From positions 15,061,786 to 15,125,785 of the forward strand of contig QCXZ01000041.1 in the NCBI GenBank assembly GCA_025024175.1: DNA of 64,000 nt. Direction: 5' to 3'. Position 1 is the stretch's first letter. Each line of letters starts with the position of its first letter. Source of the DNA: Rhyzopertha dominica. Its lineage: Eukaryota > Arthropoda > Insecta > Coleoptera > Bostrichidae. The notes beneath the pieces were generated by a model. That model ran no database searches and was not told the DNA's origin. It was given only the letters and a program-made list of their open reading frames with translations. Of this stretch, positions 59,001 through 62,912 are shown piece after piece. A program made the translations under genes and the position numbers.

Positions 59001-61901
59001 GCGGACGTAGCTGTTTCCGAGCGAACACAGACTGTCGGTCTGCATCTACCAGCGAATCCAAAAGTCTTTGTGCACTTTGAGCATTCTCGAAAAAAACTAG
59101 TTGAGTTCACTTACTTAGAAGCAACAATTTATTTGTTTTCTAAATATGTAAAATGTTTAGGTATTTTAAAAGACGACAATAATTTAACTTGTCAAGAACA
59201 AATGAACTCAGTAAGTAGACAACTTAGTAGTATGCTACTTAATCTGAAAGAATGTCTATCACTACAGCATTACTTTCTGGGGAGGCGCTGTGAGCGCCAA
59301 TAGAATTTTATTGCACAAAAAAAATATACTGTTGATCTTTAATTTACAACCTCGACCATCTTGGAGACCAGTATTTGGCATGTGTATAAAAAAGTGTATT
59401 TGTTTCATAAAACAAAATTTCCATTACCCACCAGAGCAGATTATCATCACTATGCCACACGATTTAATAAACTAATCAATACTTCTCGCCATAAAACAAC
59501 AAAATTTGAGCAGGCGTGTTCTTATACATTCTTTCTACAACAAATGCCAAAAGCGTCAATAATATTACAAATATTGTTACAAATTTATAGTTGTGGGATC
59601 ATCCTGACCCACCTAAATAAATATTTCATTTTGTATTGCTTTATGTATTGTGCCTACTCAATGTTATGTATGTTTTTTCTGACGTATCCCACACAATGTT
59701 ATCTATTGTCAGTGGAAACAAAGTATCTAACTATCTATCTATCTAGATAGATAGATACTTTCTCGTAACATATTTGCATTAATTCAATACAAATAACAAA
59801 AAGCAAACAATTTTTTTCGTCTTTTTGTTTAAAAAAATGTAGTAAATAAAAAGTTTGTTAGGGGGTGTATTCTGCTCAATAGAAACTAGCGCCTTCGACT
59901 TACGCAGGAAGGTTAAAACAACTGACAACAATGAAAGTTGATATTTTCATATTTATTAAAAAAAACTGTTAGTGACATACATCTACATTTTTATATCAGC
60001 GGAAAGGTAATTTCAATAAGGTAACTCAGGTTATCCACGATAGAAAATTGTGAAATTCAAACTTTCTTATATGGAGACCGTTTCAGCGATTCTAACATAC
60101 ACTGGTTAAAAACCATTTTATGGCTTACCTACTTACTTACTTACTTTTCGTGACATTTGGCTTTTTTCAGCGCACTACAATGTCAAATTAAAAAAAAAAG
60201 TATGGCACATATGTTGTCAAAAAATAATCTCATTTTTTACTAGGAATTCATAAATGCAATGTGTTTCATAAAAAAATAACGTTGAGAAAAAATGGGACAC
60301 GCAAAATTGGTGCAACTTTTGTTGACGTGGGTACGCCGCACTTTGGGAGTAATTTGTGAAAATCGGTAACGCGTCATGCAGTGGGCATCTTTTCGAACAA
60401 CGACGTATGTGGTACGGTCTGAAATAGAATAACTGTGAATGATTAATTGTCATATTCATTTTTGCTCAAAATTAACTATATAGCTGTTATAGCATATATT
60501 TAAGTTAGACGTGACCACGTCATACTTACGGGTGCATCACAGATACAACCAGCAGGAATTTTTTGAAATGTTTAATATTAATTAACTGAACTACAGTTTA
60601 TTCCGACTTATGTGAAAAATACTGGAAGTGTGTGGTAAACCGATAAATTAATGTTTAAAATGCATGTCTATGGTGTGCTGTCTACACCTCAACCAACTGC
60701 AGATGGATCTATTTCGCTGTCATTACAGTTCATCAGTGCAGTTTAGGTCTAGTGTAGACAGCACGGCATAGAAATGGTTTTGCTTATGTACCAAAGCAAT
60801 GGTATGATGTAAGTAAGAATTTAGGATGGCAATGCCATCTGTCAGCATTACACTGACATGATGACAAAGCCACCTAGTGAAATAGATCTATCTGCAGTTG
60901 GTTGAGGTGCAGACAGCACAGCATAGACATGCATTTTAATGTATGTCGGTTCTTGCCCGCTAGCAAAAAGTGCCGTGGGGGCCTGCTGTCAANTTGAAGT
61001 ATGCAGTTGCATGCCAATTTGTCAGGCTACAGGTCACTCCCTTTAGGAAGTAGTACCCGTTAAGGCAGCTAGGTGGCTTTGTCATCATGTCAGTGTAATG
61101 CTGACAGATGACATTGCCATCCTAAATTCTTACTTAAATTAATGTTTAATTGAAAAAGATTTTTACTTTAGTTGAGAATAATTGAACTTGGCCACTTCAA
61201 GTAGGTATATGCCCCAGTGTATACAGACCATTACACAACCAAACTGTGGTTCGACTAACGGTTAAAGCTTTACTTCGAGGCTTTCAACCATAAAAACCAG
61301 GAATTTAGTGATTTAGTCACAAGCTGGTGGATGATTGATAGATCAAATGTTTTCATAGCTCATATACTGATTTGATTATTAATCGGTTCAGGTACTTGGT
61401 GATGTGGTGATCTTCATACTAAGGTGTATACTCGAGAGGCCCAAGTTCCATTTTCAGTTAAAGCAAACATTTATCGATGGAAATTTGCTCACAAAGGATG
61501 TGCTAACTTGTTTTGAAATAACAGAAAGTTTTATTATACAAAATTTAGTTTTTTAGTAAAATAGAAAGAAATATCTTTAGTTTCCCTGAACTTCAAATAC
61601 TGTGCATGTCTCTAATAAAGTATTTCTACTTATGTTTACTATCATATAATAAGGCATTACTAACAATTTCTACTACAACAAAGATAACTGACTTTTTCAT
61701 TAACCTATTGAGTTTGTCACACTTAGTGTGATGCCACTGAAATCTAACGTTTCAATTTTGTTTACAGGCAGATACGTTGGAAGCAGACCGATTAAATTGA
61801 GAAAAAGCACCTGGAAAAATAGGTGTATAGACATCGTGAGGAAAAAAGAGAAAGAAAAGGCTGCCCTGATCAACATGCTGACATCAGGATCTGCTAGATA
61901 A
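17064..61901 (+). CDS. RBM42: RNA-binding protein 42, split by a 43.9-kb intron
   Basis: Exons 17064-17101, 17157-17863 and 61768-61901 join in frame to 292 residues. Exon 1 gives [13 protein letters not shown]. Exon 2 carries [14 protein letters not shown], a proline run, a Ser/Thr/Gln-rich linker, a lysine-rich helix and the conserved [20 protein letters not shown] entry to the single RRM (RNP1 KGYGFISF). It stops after KEMNG at a GTAAGT donor. The third exon, after TTTACAG, supplies the rest of the RRM and tail: [38 protein letters not shown]. The split codon (G plus GC, Gly) and the family sequence match exactly. RBM42 is a nuclear/stress-granule protein linked to hnRNP K and splicing. 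The intron spans most of this window and contains a nested opposite-strand gene and many transposons. Confidence 0.93.
17891..19923 (+). mobile_element. 2.0-kb hAT-type element in the RBM42 intron
   Basis: Ends are CAGGGTTGCCAGATT and the inverted AATCTGGCAGCCGTG. The flanks ATCACAGT (17883-17890) and ACCACAGT (19924-19931) match at 7 of 8 positions, an 8-bp target duplication with one later mutation. Subterminal GTCGCCAAAT motifs recur near both ends, a usual hAT feature. There is no intact transposase; about 760 bp of the interior is a separate TTAA-flanked insertion. The left tip begins only 27 bp after the RBM42 exon 2 donor. Confidence 0.85.
18130..18887. mobile_element. TTAA-flanked piggyBac-like element nested in the hAT
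   Basis: The two ends read TTAACCCTTAAGTG on the left and, in reverse complement, TTAACTCTTAAGTG on the right, so both the TTAA target and the tips match piggyBac practice. GACGG/CCGTC-type motifs repeat near both ends. Inside, a minus-strand frame (stop at 18454, open past 18700) encodes a basic start followed by a strongly acidic stretch ([20 protein letters not shown]), reminiscent of the acidic N-termini of piggyBac transposases but without catalytic residues. Deleted, non-autonomous derivative. Confidence 0.65.
19932..21265. other. RBM42 intron, nothing recognised
   Basis: Non-coding AT-rich sequence between the hAT and the nested peptide gene. It may include the 3' UTR of the nested minus-strand gene near its right end; no canonical poly(A) hexamer could be assigned with confidence. 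Confidence 0.5.
21266..21712 (-). CDS. Nested secreted peptide precursor (neuropeptide-like), unrecognised family
   Basis: The 148-codon frame starts at ATG 21712-21710, just after a good acceptor (TTTTCTTTCCAG) at about 21719, so a 5' UTR exon probably lies upstream. Residues 1-23 ([20 protein letters not shown] and following) form a signal peptide. Two CPTCPIE repeats follow, each near a KK dibasic site, then [20 protein letters not shown], another linker, and RRR preceding [18 protein letters not shown]. The terminal GK would give an amidated C-terminus after processing. This layout (signal peptide, dibasic sites, terminal GK, intron just before the start codon) is typical of insect prepropeptides. 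I cannot name the peptide; the four cysteines of the repeats may pair. It is nested in opposite orientation within the RBM42 intron. An N lies 4 bases upstream of the ATG. Confidence 0.65.
   Translation of the reverse strand: MYLLLAYPLTLLTLTSLFSSETQCLPIDVDYKSKFCPTCPIEEATQKMELSKKEIVHKICPTCPIEKKNVFISRGWAAGGMPFSVLYMNRPYTSKAPAAATVSTQRNEEKIVQPAKPKIQTETTRYHRRRPFRIPMVFRSYDWTPLGK
21853..23020. mobile_element. TA-flanked foldback element with another MITE at its apex
   Basis: Outer arms of about 250 bp (21853-22110 and 22771-23020) are inverted copies beginning CAGGGTGTCCCATTTTCG and flanked by TA on each side, as in Tc1/mariner-type elements. At the point where the arms meet sits a second element, about 22111-22770, whose ends CAGTGGCGTAC and GTACGNCACTG are hAT-like. 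Flanks TTCTGAAT and TTCTAAAT agree at 7 of 8 positions. The inner element is itself inverted-repetitive for roughly 190 bp per side (ACCATAGTTGG / CCAACTATGGT and neighbours). No ORF with recognisable content is present. Confidence 0.8.
23458..24475. mobile_element. 1.0-kb long-TIR element with TAA target duplication
   Basis: Arms of about 150 bp, 23458-23612 and 24318-24475, are inverted copies (shared blocks include AGAAGT.TCTGGGAAAATAAA and CAACTTCCG). TAA flanks both ends (23455-23457 and 24476-24478), fitting PIF/Harbinger-type 3-bp targets, although the very tips are diverged. A 128-codon minus-strand frame inside (23928-24314) has no recognisable domain and is probably incidental. Confidence 0.7.
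24479..25560. other. RBM42 intron, one perfect palindrome, otherwise nothing
   Basis: No coding content recognised. GGCGCTAATATTAGCGCC at 25050-25067 is an 18-bp perfect palindrome in a locally less AT-rich patch. It could be a dimeric protein-binding site or chance. Confidence 0.5.
25583..27870 (-). mobile_element. Decayed LINE with endonuclease and reverse transcriptase
   Basis: Read on the minus strand, 27860-27430 shows an APE-type endonuclease with frameshifts (LIEDFNSHL, then [20 protein letters not shown]). The region 27110-26480 shows reverse transcriptase motifs: a broken LGADGV block, a QYGF-like segment, [12 protein letters not shown] (motif A, normally YxDFSKAFD), and GSHLGPLL (motif B). 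Frame changes and stops are frequent, so it is old. The short distance between the endonuclease and RT resembles RTE-type elements, but the clade is uncertain. The 3' part (25583-26470) is non-coding and includes a CGGTAGGCATTTCTGCCGCT block repeated at about 28890. Confidence 0.7.
27980..28120 (+). mobile_element. Short LINE reverse-transcriptase fragment
   Basis: A plus-strand segment reads [19 protein letters not shown] and then, after a one-frame shift, [11 protein letters not shown], the motif A region of many LINE reverse transcriptases (normally DYKKAFD). Only about 45 residues survive. It is on the opposite strand from the neighbouring decayed LINE, so it is a separate insertion. Confidence 0.5.
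28880..29691 (-). repeat. Second copy of the LINE-associated block plus an unrecognised ORF
   Basis: 28880-29060 repeats, in the same orientation, the block at 25583-25690 (GTAGGCATTTCTGCCGCTC, then TTCAGGGTGCACCCAAC). Just to its right on the minus strand an ORF of 130 codons (29299-29691) starts [14 protein letters not shown] and is lysine/arginine-rich. It could be a transposon-encoded protein fragment or a chance frame. I recognise no domain. Confidence 0.4.
29700..31410. other. RBM42 intron, nothing recognised
   Basis: AT-rich sequence with no supportable ORF or repeat pair until the hammerhead fold at 31411. Confidence 0.5.
31411..31508 (+). ncRNA. Type I hammerhead ribozyme
   Basis: All universally required parts are present in order. 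Stem I inner helix CTGTG (31440-31444) pairs with CACAG (31477-31481). The core box CTGAGGA is at 31445-31451. Stem II is GGCTT/AAGCC (31452-31456 with 31460-31464) with a 3-nt loop. GAAA is at 31465-31468. Stem III is the minimal ACAG/CTGT with no loop nucleotides (31468-31475). C17 is at 31476, with the predicted cut between 31476 and 31477. Beyond an internal loop, an outer stem I of 16 pairs joins ATGCCGTGTTGTCTGC (31411-31426) to GCAGACGACATGGTAT (31493-31508), with three G-U pairs. Short stem III type I hammerheads are known from Penelope-like retroelements, retrozymes and insect or schistosome satellites. A single unit is seen here. Confidence 0.88.
31768..34052 (-). mobile_element. Full-length Tc1/mariner (DD41D, rosa-like) transposon
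   Basis: Terminal inverted repeats of about 275 bp (31768-32040 and 33781-34052) begin CAGGGTGATTTTTTGAAAAC and are flanked by TA duplications at 31766-31767 and 34053-34054 (TATA on each side). The element is 2285 bp with one transposase gene on the minus strand. It lies 260 bp to the right of the hammerhead ribozyme, which is outside its TIRs. It inserted in the RBM42 intron. The extensive TIR identity and nearly intact gene suggest recent insertion. Confidence 0.92.
32352..33424 (-). pseudogene. Mariner DD41D transposase with two single-base frameshifts
   Basis: Starts [20 protein letters not shown] at ATG 33424-33422, with a helix-turn-helix region in the first 110 residues ([20 protein letters not shown]). 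Catalytic aspartates are seen in [15 protein letters not shown] and TALDFFLWG; 41 residues separate the second and third, defining DD41D. The frame breaks twice: after RVFNEK in an A run near 33340, and in a T run near 32965 following SDECTF. Each needs only one base, both in homopolymers, so they could be sequencing or assembly errors rather than real mutations. The end, GGAHFGNLL, is intact. The family is related to rosa of Ceratitis (family knowledge). Confidence 0.88.
34829..34978. mobile_element. 150-bp MITE ending GGGC..GTTGCA
   Basis: GGGCTGGTTGCA at 34829-34840 matches, inverted with two differences, TGCAACAGGCCC at 34967-34978. TTTGATCGCG and CGCGATCAAA form a second inverted pair inside. 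The target duplication is not resolved. Confidence 0.55.
34980..36701. other. RBM42 intron, no gene; a GC-richer block at about 36120-36480
   Basis: Mostly AT-rich sequence. From about 36120 to 36480 the composition becomes more balanced, with overlapping frames on both strands (114 codons minus, 65 plus) that carry no recognisable domain. A regulatory element or an old retrosequence is possible; neither is demonstrated. Confidence 0.4.
36702..37968 (+). mobile_element. Decayed Tc1/mariner element
   Basis: Inverted tips share AGTCAAAAGTATG and AATAAC (36703-36722 and 37946-37965, one mismatch). Inside, ATG at 37065 starts [20 protein letters not shown], the standard opening of mariner transposases, then stops after 23 codons. 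Further pieces in shifted frames follow at about 37150-37380: [14 protein letters not shown], a basic stretch, then remnants of the ELNEDDPxKRIQF and [10 protein letters not shown] segments that normally precede the first catalytic aspartate. No catalytic block is left, so the element is internally deleted. Confidence 0.75.
37969..40561. other. RBM42 intron, nothing recognised
   Basis: Very AT-rich, no supportable ORF or repeat pair. A short AT palindrome (ATTAATTAAATTAAT) lies near 38400. Confidence 0.5.
40562..40831 (-). other. Isolated GC-rich block with an 89-codon minus-strand frame
   Basis: About 250 bp is clearly GC-richer than its surroundings. On the minus strand a frame opens [20 protein letters not shown] and continues lysine/arginine-rich to 40565. 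It ends at a consensus donor (CAG|GTGAGA) at about 40568, so the block could be an exon. No acceptor or homologous family was recognised. Alternatives are a captured gene fragment or a retroelement leader. Confidence 0.3.
40832..42049. other. RBM42 intron, nothing recognised
   Basis: AT-rich non-coding sequence with no repeat pair noted. Confidence 0.5.
42050..42790. repeat. Inverted repeat carrying GGCGAAAC-type motifs
   Basis: About 100 bp at 42055-42150 is repeated in reverse complement at 42665-42785. Shared blocks include CGTCTGTTTTTGGAATAA and ACAAGGAGTNTGGAATATGG. The right copy, read on the plus strand, carries CTGATGATGTCCC then GGCGAAACGTCGAC. The left copy has a diverged version on the minus strand. 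This CTGA.GATG ... GGCGAAACGTC pattern also occurs at 58930-58985 (minus). The 500-bp spacer has no recognised gene. Confidence 0.65.
43093..44432 (+). mobile_element. 1.34-kb hAT-type element with perfect 8-bp TSD
   Basis: Tips are CAGGGGCGCCGAC and the inverted GCTGGCGCTCCTG. The 8-bp ATGTTCGG is repeated exactly at 43085-43092 and 44433-44440. Near both ends the motif GGGTGCT/AGCACCC recurs in both orientations (for example GTGGGTGCGGAGCACCCAC). No transposase is recognisable, so it is non-autonomous. Confidence 0.92.
44441..46699. other. RBM42 intron, nothing recognised
   Basis: AT-rich sequence. One N at 45251. No supportable ORF, inverted repeat pair or RNA gene. Confidence 0.5.
46700..47140 (-). 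pseudogene. Decayed mariner-type transposase fragment
   Basis: On the minus strand, [13 protein letters not shown] leads into [15 protein letters not shown] (family pattern YWSxENPHW), a shifted middle section, and [18 protein letters not shown] (second catalytic D), followed in another frame by [14 protein letters not shown], corresponding to the family's IGRRG.xEWPPRSPD. The element is related to the DD41D copy at 32-33 kb but much older. No terminal repeats were located. Confidence 0.65.
47141..49189. other. RBM42 intron with one 20-bp hairpin
   Basis: No gene recognised. A pre-miRNA-sized hairpin lies at 47497-47569: GACAAAAAGTTATCGTCTGT pairs along its whole length with 47550-47569 (one G-U), around a 33-nt loop. 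Two N positions occur at 49070 and 49115. Confidence 0.5.
49190..50400 (+). mobile_element. Decayed LINE with reverse transcriptase and RNase H
   Basis: Successive plus-strand fragments in shifting frames follow the order of a LINE ORF2. [19 protein letters not shown] leads into [13 protein letters not shown] (49193-49330), and [11 protein letters not shown] (motif B/C approach) lies near 49500. [19 protein letters not shown] lies near 49800, matching the thumb region, and then [32 protein letters not shown], the RNase H C-terminal motif (normally WVPGHxGIxGNE), is near 50290-50350. RT followed by RNase H fits I/Jockey/R1-like groups. It is highly mutated and inactive. Confidence 0.7.
50540..50830 (-). 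mobile_element. Ty3/gypsy reverse transcriptase fragment
   Basis: The minus strand reads [19 protein letters not shown], then [14 protein letters not shown], the gypsy RT segment containing the YxDD catalytic motif (YLDD), followed by a partly preserved KTFE. About 90 residues are recognisable. No integrase or protease was found nearby. It may relate to the LTR-like promoter region at 51.24-51.56 kb. Confidence 0.75.
51240..51560 (+). promoter_or_regulatory. Orphan heat-shock-type promoter or solo LTR
   Basis: A perfect three-unit heat-shock element TTCTGGAAATTTC is at 51319-51331, with extra GGAA units at 51297 and 51307. It lies 8 bp upstream of a strong TATA box TATAAATA (51340-51347). 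An initiator-like CAGTTC is about 30 bp further (51370). The block is GC-richer than the surrounding intron. The downstream sequence is rich in GTG/AGT like an hsp 5' UTR, but no chaperone ORF follows. It could be a captured hsp promoter, or a gypsy-type solo LTR beginning TGTTGCGTGCCAG at 51241; the nearby gypsy RT fragment supports the latter. Confidence 0.55.
51561..53577. other. RBM42 intron, nothing recognised
   Basis: AT-rich sequence with homopolymer runs (52740, 52827). A short GAATCACCCTGAT near 52350 resembles a degraded mariner tip. No gene. Confidence 0.45.
53578..53774 (+). mobile_element. 5'-truncated copy of the CAGGGTTTCTATAAATGA MITE
   Basis: Matches 4942-5138 along its length (shared blocks ATATGTTGAAAAT, CACTCCCAGG, TTTTCTCATATTAAAATATAT, AGGCGGCAAATTGATTTAAT) and ends in the same CATGAATCATTTATAGAAAC tip. 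The left half of the element is missing. The following bases TAGAACT are also shared with the first copy, so the element boundary may lie a few bases further out. Confidence 0.85.
53782..58199. other. RBM42 intron, 4.4 kb without a recognised gene
   Basis: Contains an AT-rich palindrome at 54787-54843 (16-bp arms CGTTGTCTGAATATTA around a 25-nt TAATAATATT-repeat loop). It also has a GC-rich patch at about 56750-56825 (TGACGTCA, then GCGCGCGGCGCCGCGAGCG) and a short minus-strand frame at 57204-57398 ([20 protein letters not shown]) that I do not recognise. No complete element or gene could be defined. Confidence 0.45.
54787..54843. repeat. AT-rich palindrome with 16-bp perfect arms
   Basis: 54787-54802 is exactly reverse-complemented by 54828-54843. 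The loop is made of TAATAATATT units that can pair with each other, so the whole can extrude as a cruciform. Confidence 0.8.
58200..59757 (+). mobile_element. Decayed LINE ending in a TATC/GATA microsatellite
   Basis: The plus strand reads through RT landmarks in shifting frames: PVYKKLKTK and CRPITVLS (58240-58300), [19 protein letters not shown] (58375-58440), [18 protein letters not shown] (58575-58625), [13 protein letters not shown] (motif B), SDLPDA and FADD (58690-58745, motif C). After a 220-bp insertion it continues with [20 protein letters not shown] (59145-59200) and a C-terminal [15 protein letters not shown] region (59420-59480). The 3' end is a TATC/GATA run at 59725-59757, like simple-repeat tails of CR1 or Jockey-type LINEs. 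Inactive. Confidence 0.75.
58872..59092 (-). mobile_element. 220-bp insertion splitting the LINE, with a GGGCGAAACGTC motif
   Basis: LINE coding resumes on each side, so this stretch is an insertion. On the minus strand it contains CTGAAGATGTTCACC followed by GGGCGAAACGTCAGCGAGG, a sequence pattern I associate with non-coding parts of Penelope-like or similar retroelements in many animals. The left end is AAGGCTTTCACAGCC. No target duplication could be fixed. Confidence 0.5.
59758..60656. other. RBM42 intron, nothing recognised
   Basis: AT-rich sequence. A TTACTTACTTACTTAC simple repeat lies near 60123 and a GC-richer patch near 60330-60400, with no gene. Confidence 0.5.
60657..61138. repeat. 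Compound cluster of inverted repeat fragments
   Basis: Arm A (60657-60719, ATGCATGTCTATG through CAACCAACTGCAG) is inverted at 60880-60944. Arm B (60812-60878, containing GTCAGCATTACACTGACATG) is inverted at 61071-61138. A further partial A copy (GTGTAGACAGCACGGCATAG) lies at 60752-60778. The arrangement A, partial A', B, A', spacer, B' indicates several insertions of one MITE family or internal rearrangement. The same A sequence occurs in the SR-gene intron at about 10605-10655. Confidence 0.75.
61139..61767 (+). other. 3' end of the RBM42 intron
   Basis: Non-coding. It ends with a pyrimidine-rich tract and TTTACAG acceptor at 61761-61767 that leads into the last RBM42 exon. Nothing else recognised. 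Confidence 0.6.
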
Positions 61902-61922
61902 GTTAGTAAATAAGCAACAGTT

Positions 61923-61928
61923 TTTATT
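61923..61928 (-). terminator. Poly(A) signal of the RSPH1-like gene
   Basis: TTTATT on the plus strand reads AATAAA on the minus strand, 40 nt after the RSPH1-like stop and 22 bp beyond the RBM42 stop. Another AATAAA overlaps the stop at 61963-61968. The two convergent transcripts must therefore overlap or end within tens of bases of each other. Confidence 0.55.
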
Positions 61929-61967
61929 GTCCTAAATACATTGTTAACATTAACAAGAAGTGTTTAT

Positions 61968-62511
61968 TTAATTCGTGCCCCCAGGATTTTCCTTTTCGTC
62001 GATATCGATCAGGATTTCCGGTGAGGGAGGAGGATGCTGACCATAATGTTCCTCCTCCCCTTGGTATCCCGTACCTTGGGCGTACTGTTCCTGTAGGTAA
62101 TCGATGATGTCGATGAGCGAATCTAGAGAATCTTTGACAGGTAACGGAACCGGCTCGGGAGGTAGCAGTTCAGGTTTGAAATCTGTCACTATTCTGGCAC
62201 GCCATATCGGCACTATGCCCCTGGGGTTGCCCCTGTCTTCGGCATCTGAACGAAAACGATTAAATAGGTACATTAAGGTCACATGACTTTTTCATTACCG
62301 TCTTCGGGGCCTCCCAGTGCAAGTTCTTGGGCTCCTATATAATCGAATGCCGGGTCTCGTAGATTGACATAGAAACCGTGTTGCATGCACTTCATTTCGA
62401 ACACAAAACATCCGGGGCCCTTGGGGAGGTTTTTGTCAAATTTGCCATGGTACTTGTAGTTAGGGTAGGATATGATCCCCGGGCCTTCCATACGCCCGTT
62501 TTTCCAAGTAC
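61968..62511 (-). CDS. RSPH1: Radial spoke head protein 1-like, last two exons in the window
   Basis: Exons are complement(62299..62511) and complement(61968..62245), with a 53-bp intron (GTAATG/TTCAG). The first continues from an upstream exon (CAAATAG acceptor, split Gly codon) and encodes a MORN-repeat end: GTWKNGRMEGPGIISYPN, YKYHGKFDKNLPKGPGCFVFE, then KCMQHGFYV, the Cys-x-x-His-Gly block that follows the MORN repeats in radial spoke head 1. The last exon has IVPIWRARIVTDFKPELLPP, a Pro/Glu-rich tail, and stops at TAA 61968-61970. RSPH1 builds the spoke head of motile cilia, in insects mainly sperm flagella. The MORN-rich N-terminal exons lie beyond 64000 or beyond the transposon at 62913. 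Another MORN protein is possible. Confidence 0.7.
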
Positions 62512-62629
62512 CTATTTGTGTTTGTAAAAAAAAACTATTGAGAGAAACTTACGTCGCTGTCTATCTACCTTCTATCTATACCGTTGTTCAAAATTAGCGC
62601 ACCACTAAGAATTGACTACAATTTTAAGT
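62512..62629 (-). other. Intron sequence upstream of the RSPH1-like exon
   Basis: Holds the T-rich tract and acceptor for the exon ending at 62511 and short AT sequence. Together with the following transposons up to 64000 it is probably one intron of the RSPH1-like gene (inference). Confidence 0.5.
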
Positions 62630-62717
62630 CAGGGTTTCTATAAATGATCCATGCATCCAGAGCGCTTATGGAAATTATCGATTAAATCAATTTGCTGCCT
62701 CNCAGGAAAGTGACGTA
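62630..62717 (-). repeat. Inverted fragment of the CAGGGTTTCTATAAATGA MITE
   Basis: Begins CAGGGTTTCTATAAATGATC and continues through GCATCCAGAGCGCTTATGG and AAATTGATTTAATC (as reverse complement) to CAGGAAAGTGACGTA. It corresponds to the last 90 bp of the copy at 4764-5138 in opposite orientation. Confidence 0.85.
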
Positions 62718-62912
62718 GGGGAGAGTTGGGTAAAACAGGATGGTCCGGTAAAACGGGATANGGTGTTTNATTTTATAACAAGTAGTGCCNTCAATCTGGT
62801 AAAAGTGTAACTACAACTTTAGGTGCCTCTTTATGTCATGCAAGTATTTTAGTTATGTTAGTTTGACTACAGATGGCGTAACAAATAAAACTATAAAAAC
62901 GTTAGATCCAAG
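62718..62912. other. Short unassigned stretch with TAAAAC repeats
   Basis: GGTAAAACAGGATGG and GGTAAAACGGGAT occur close together, a motif seen at the tips of some insect DNA transposons. Three N bases prevent a closer reading. Confidence 0.35.
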
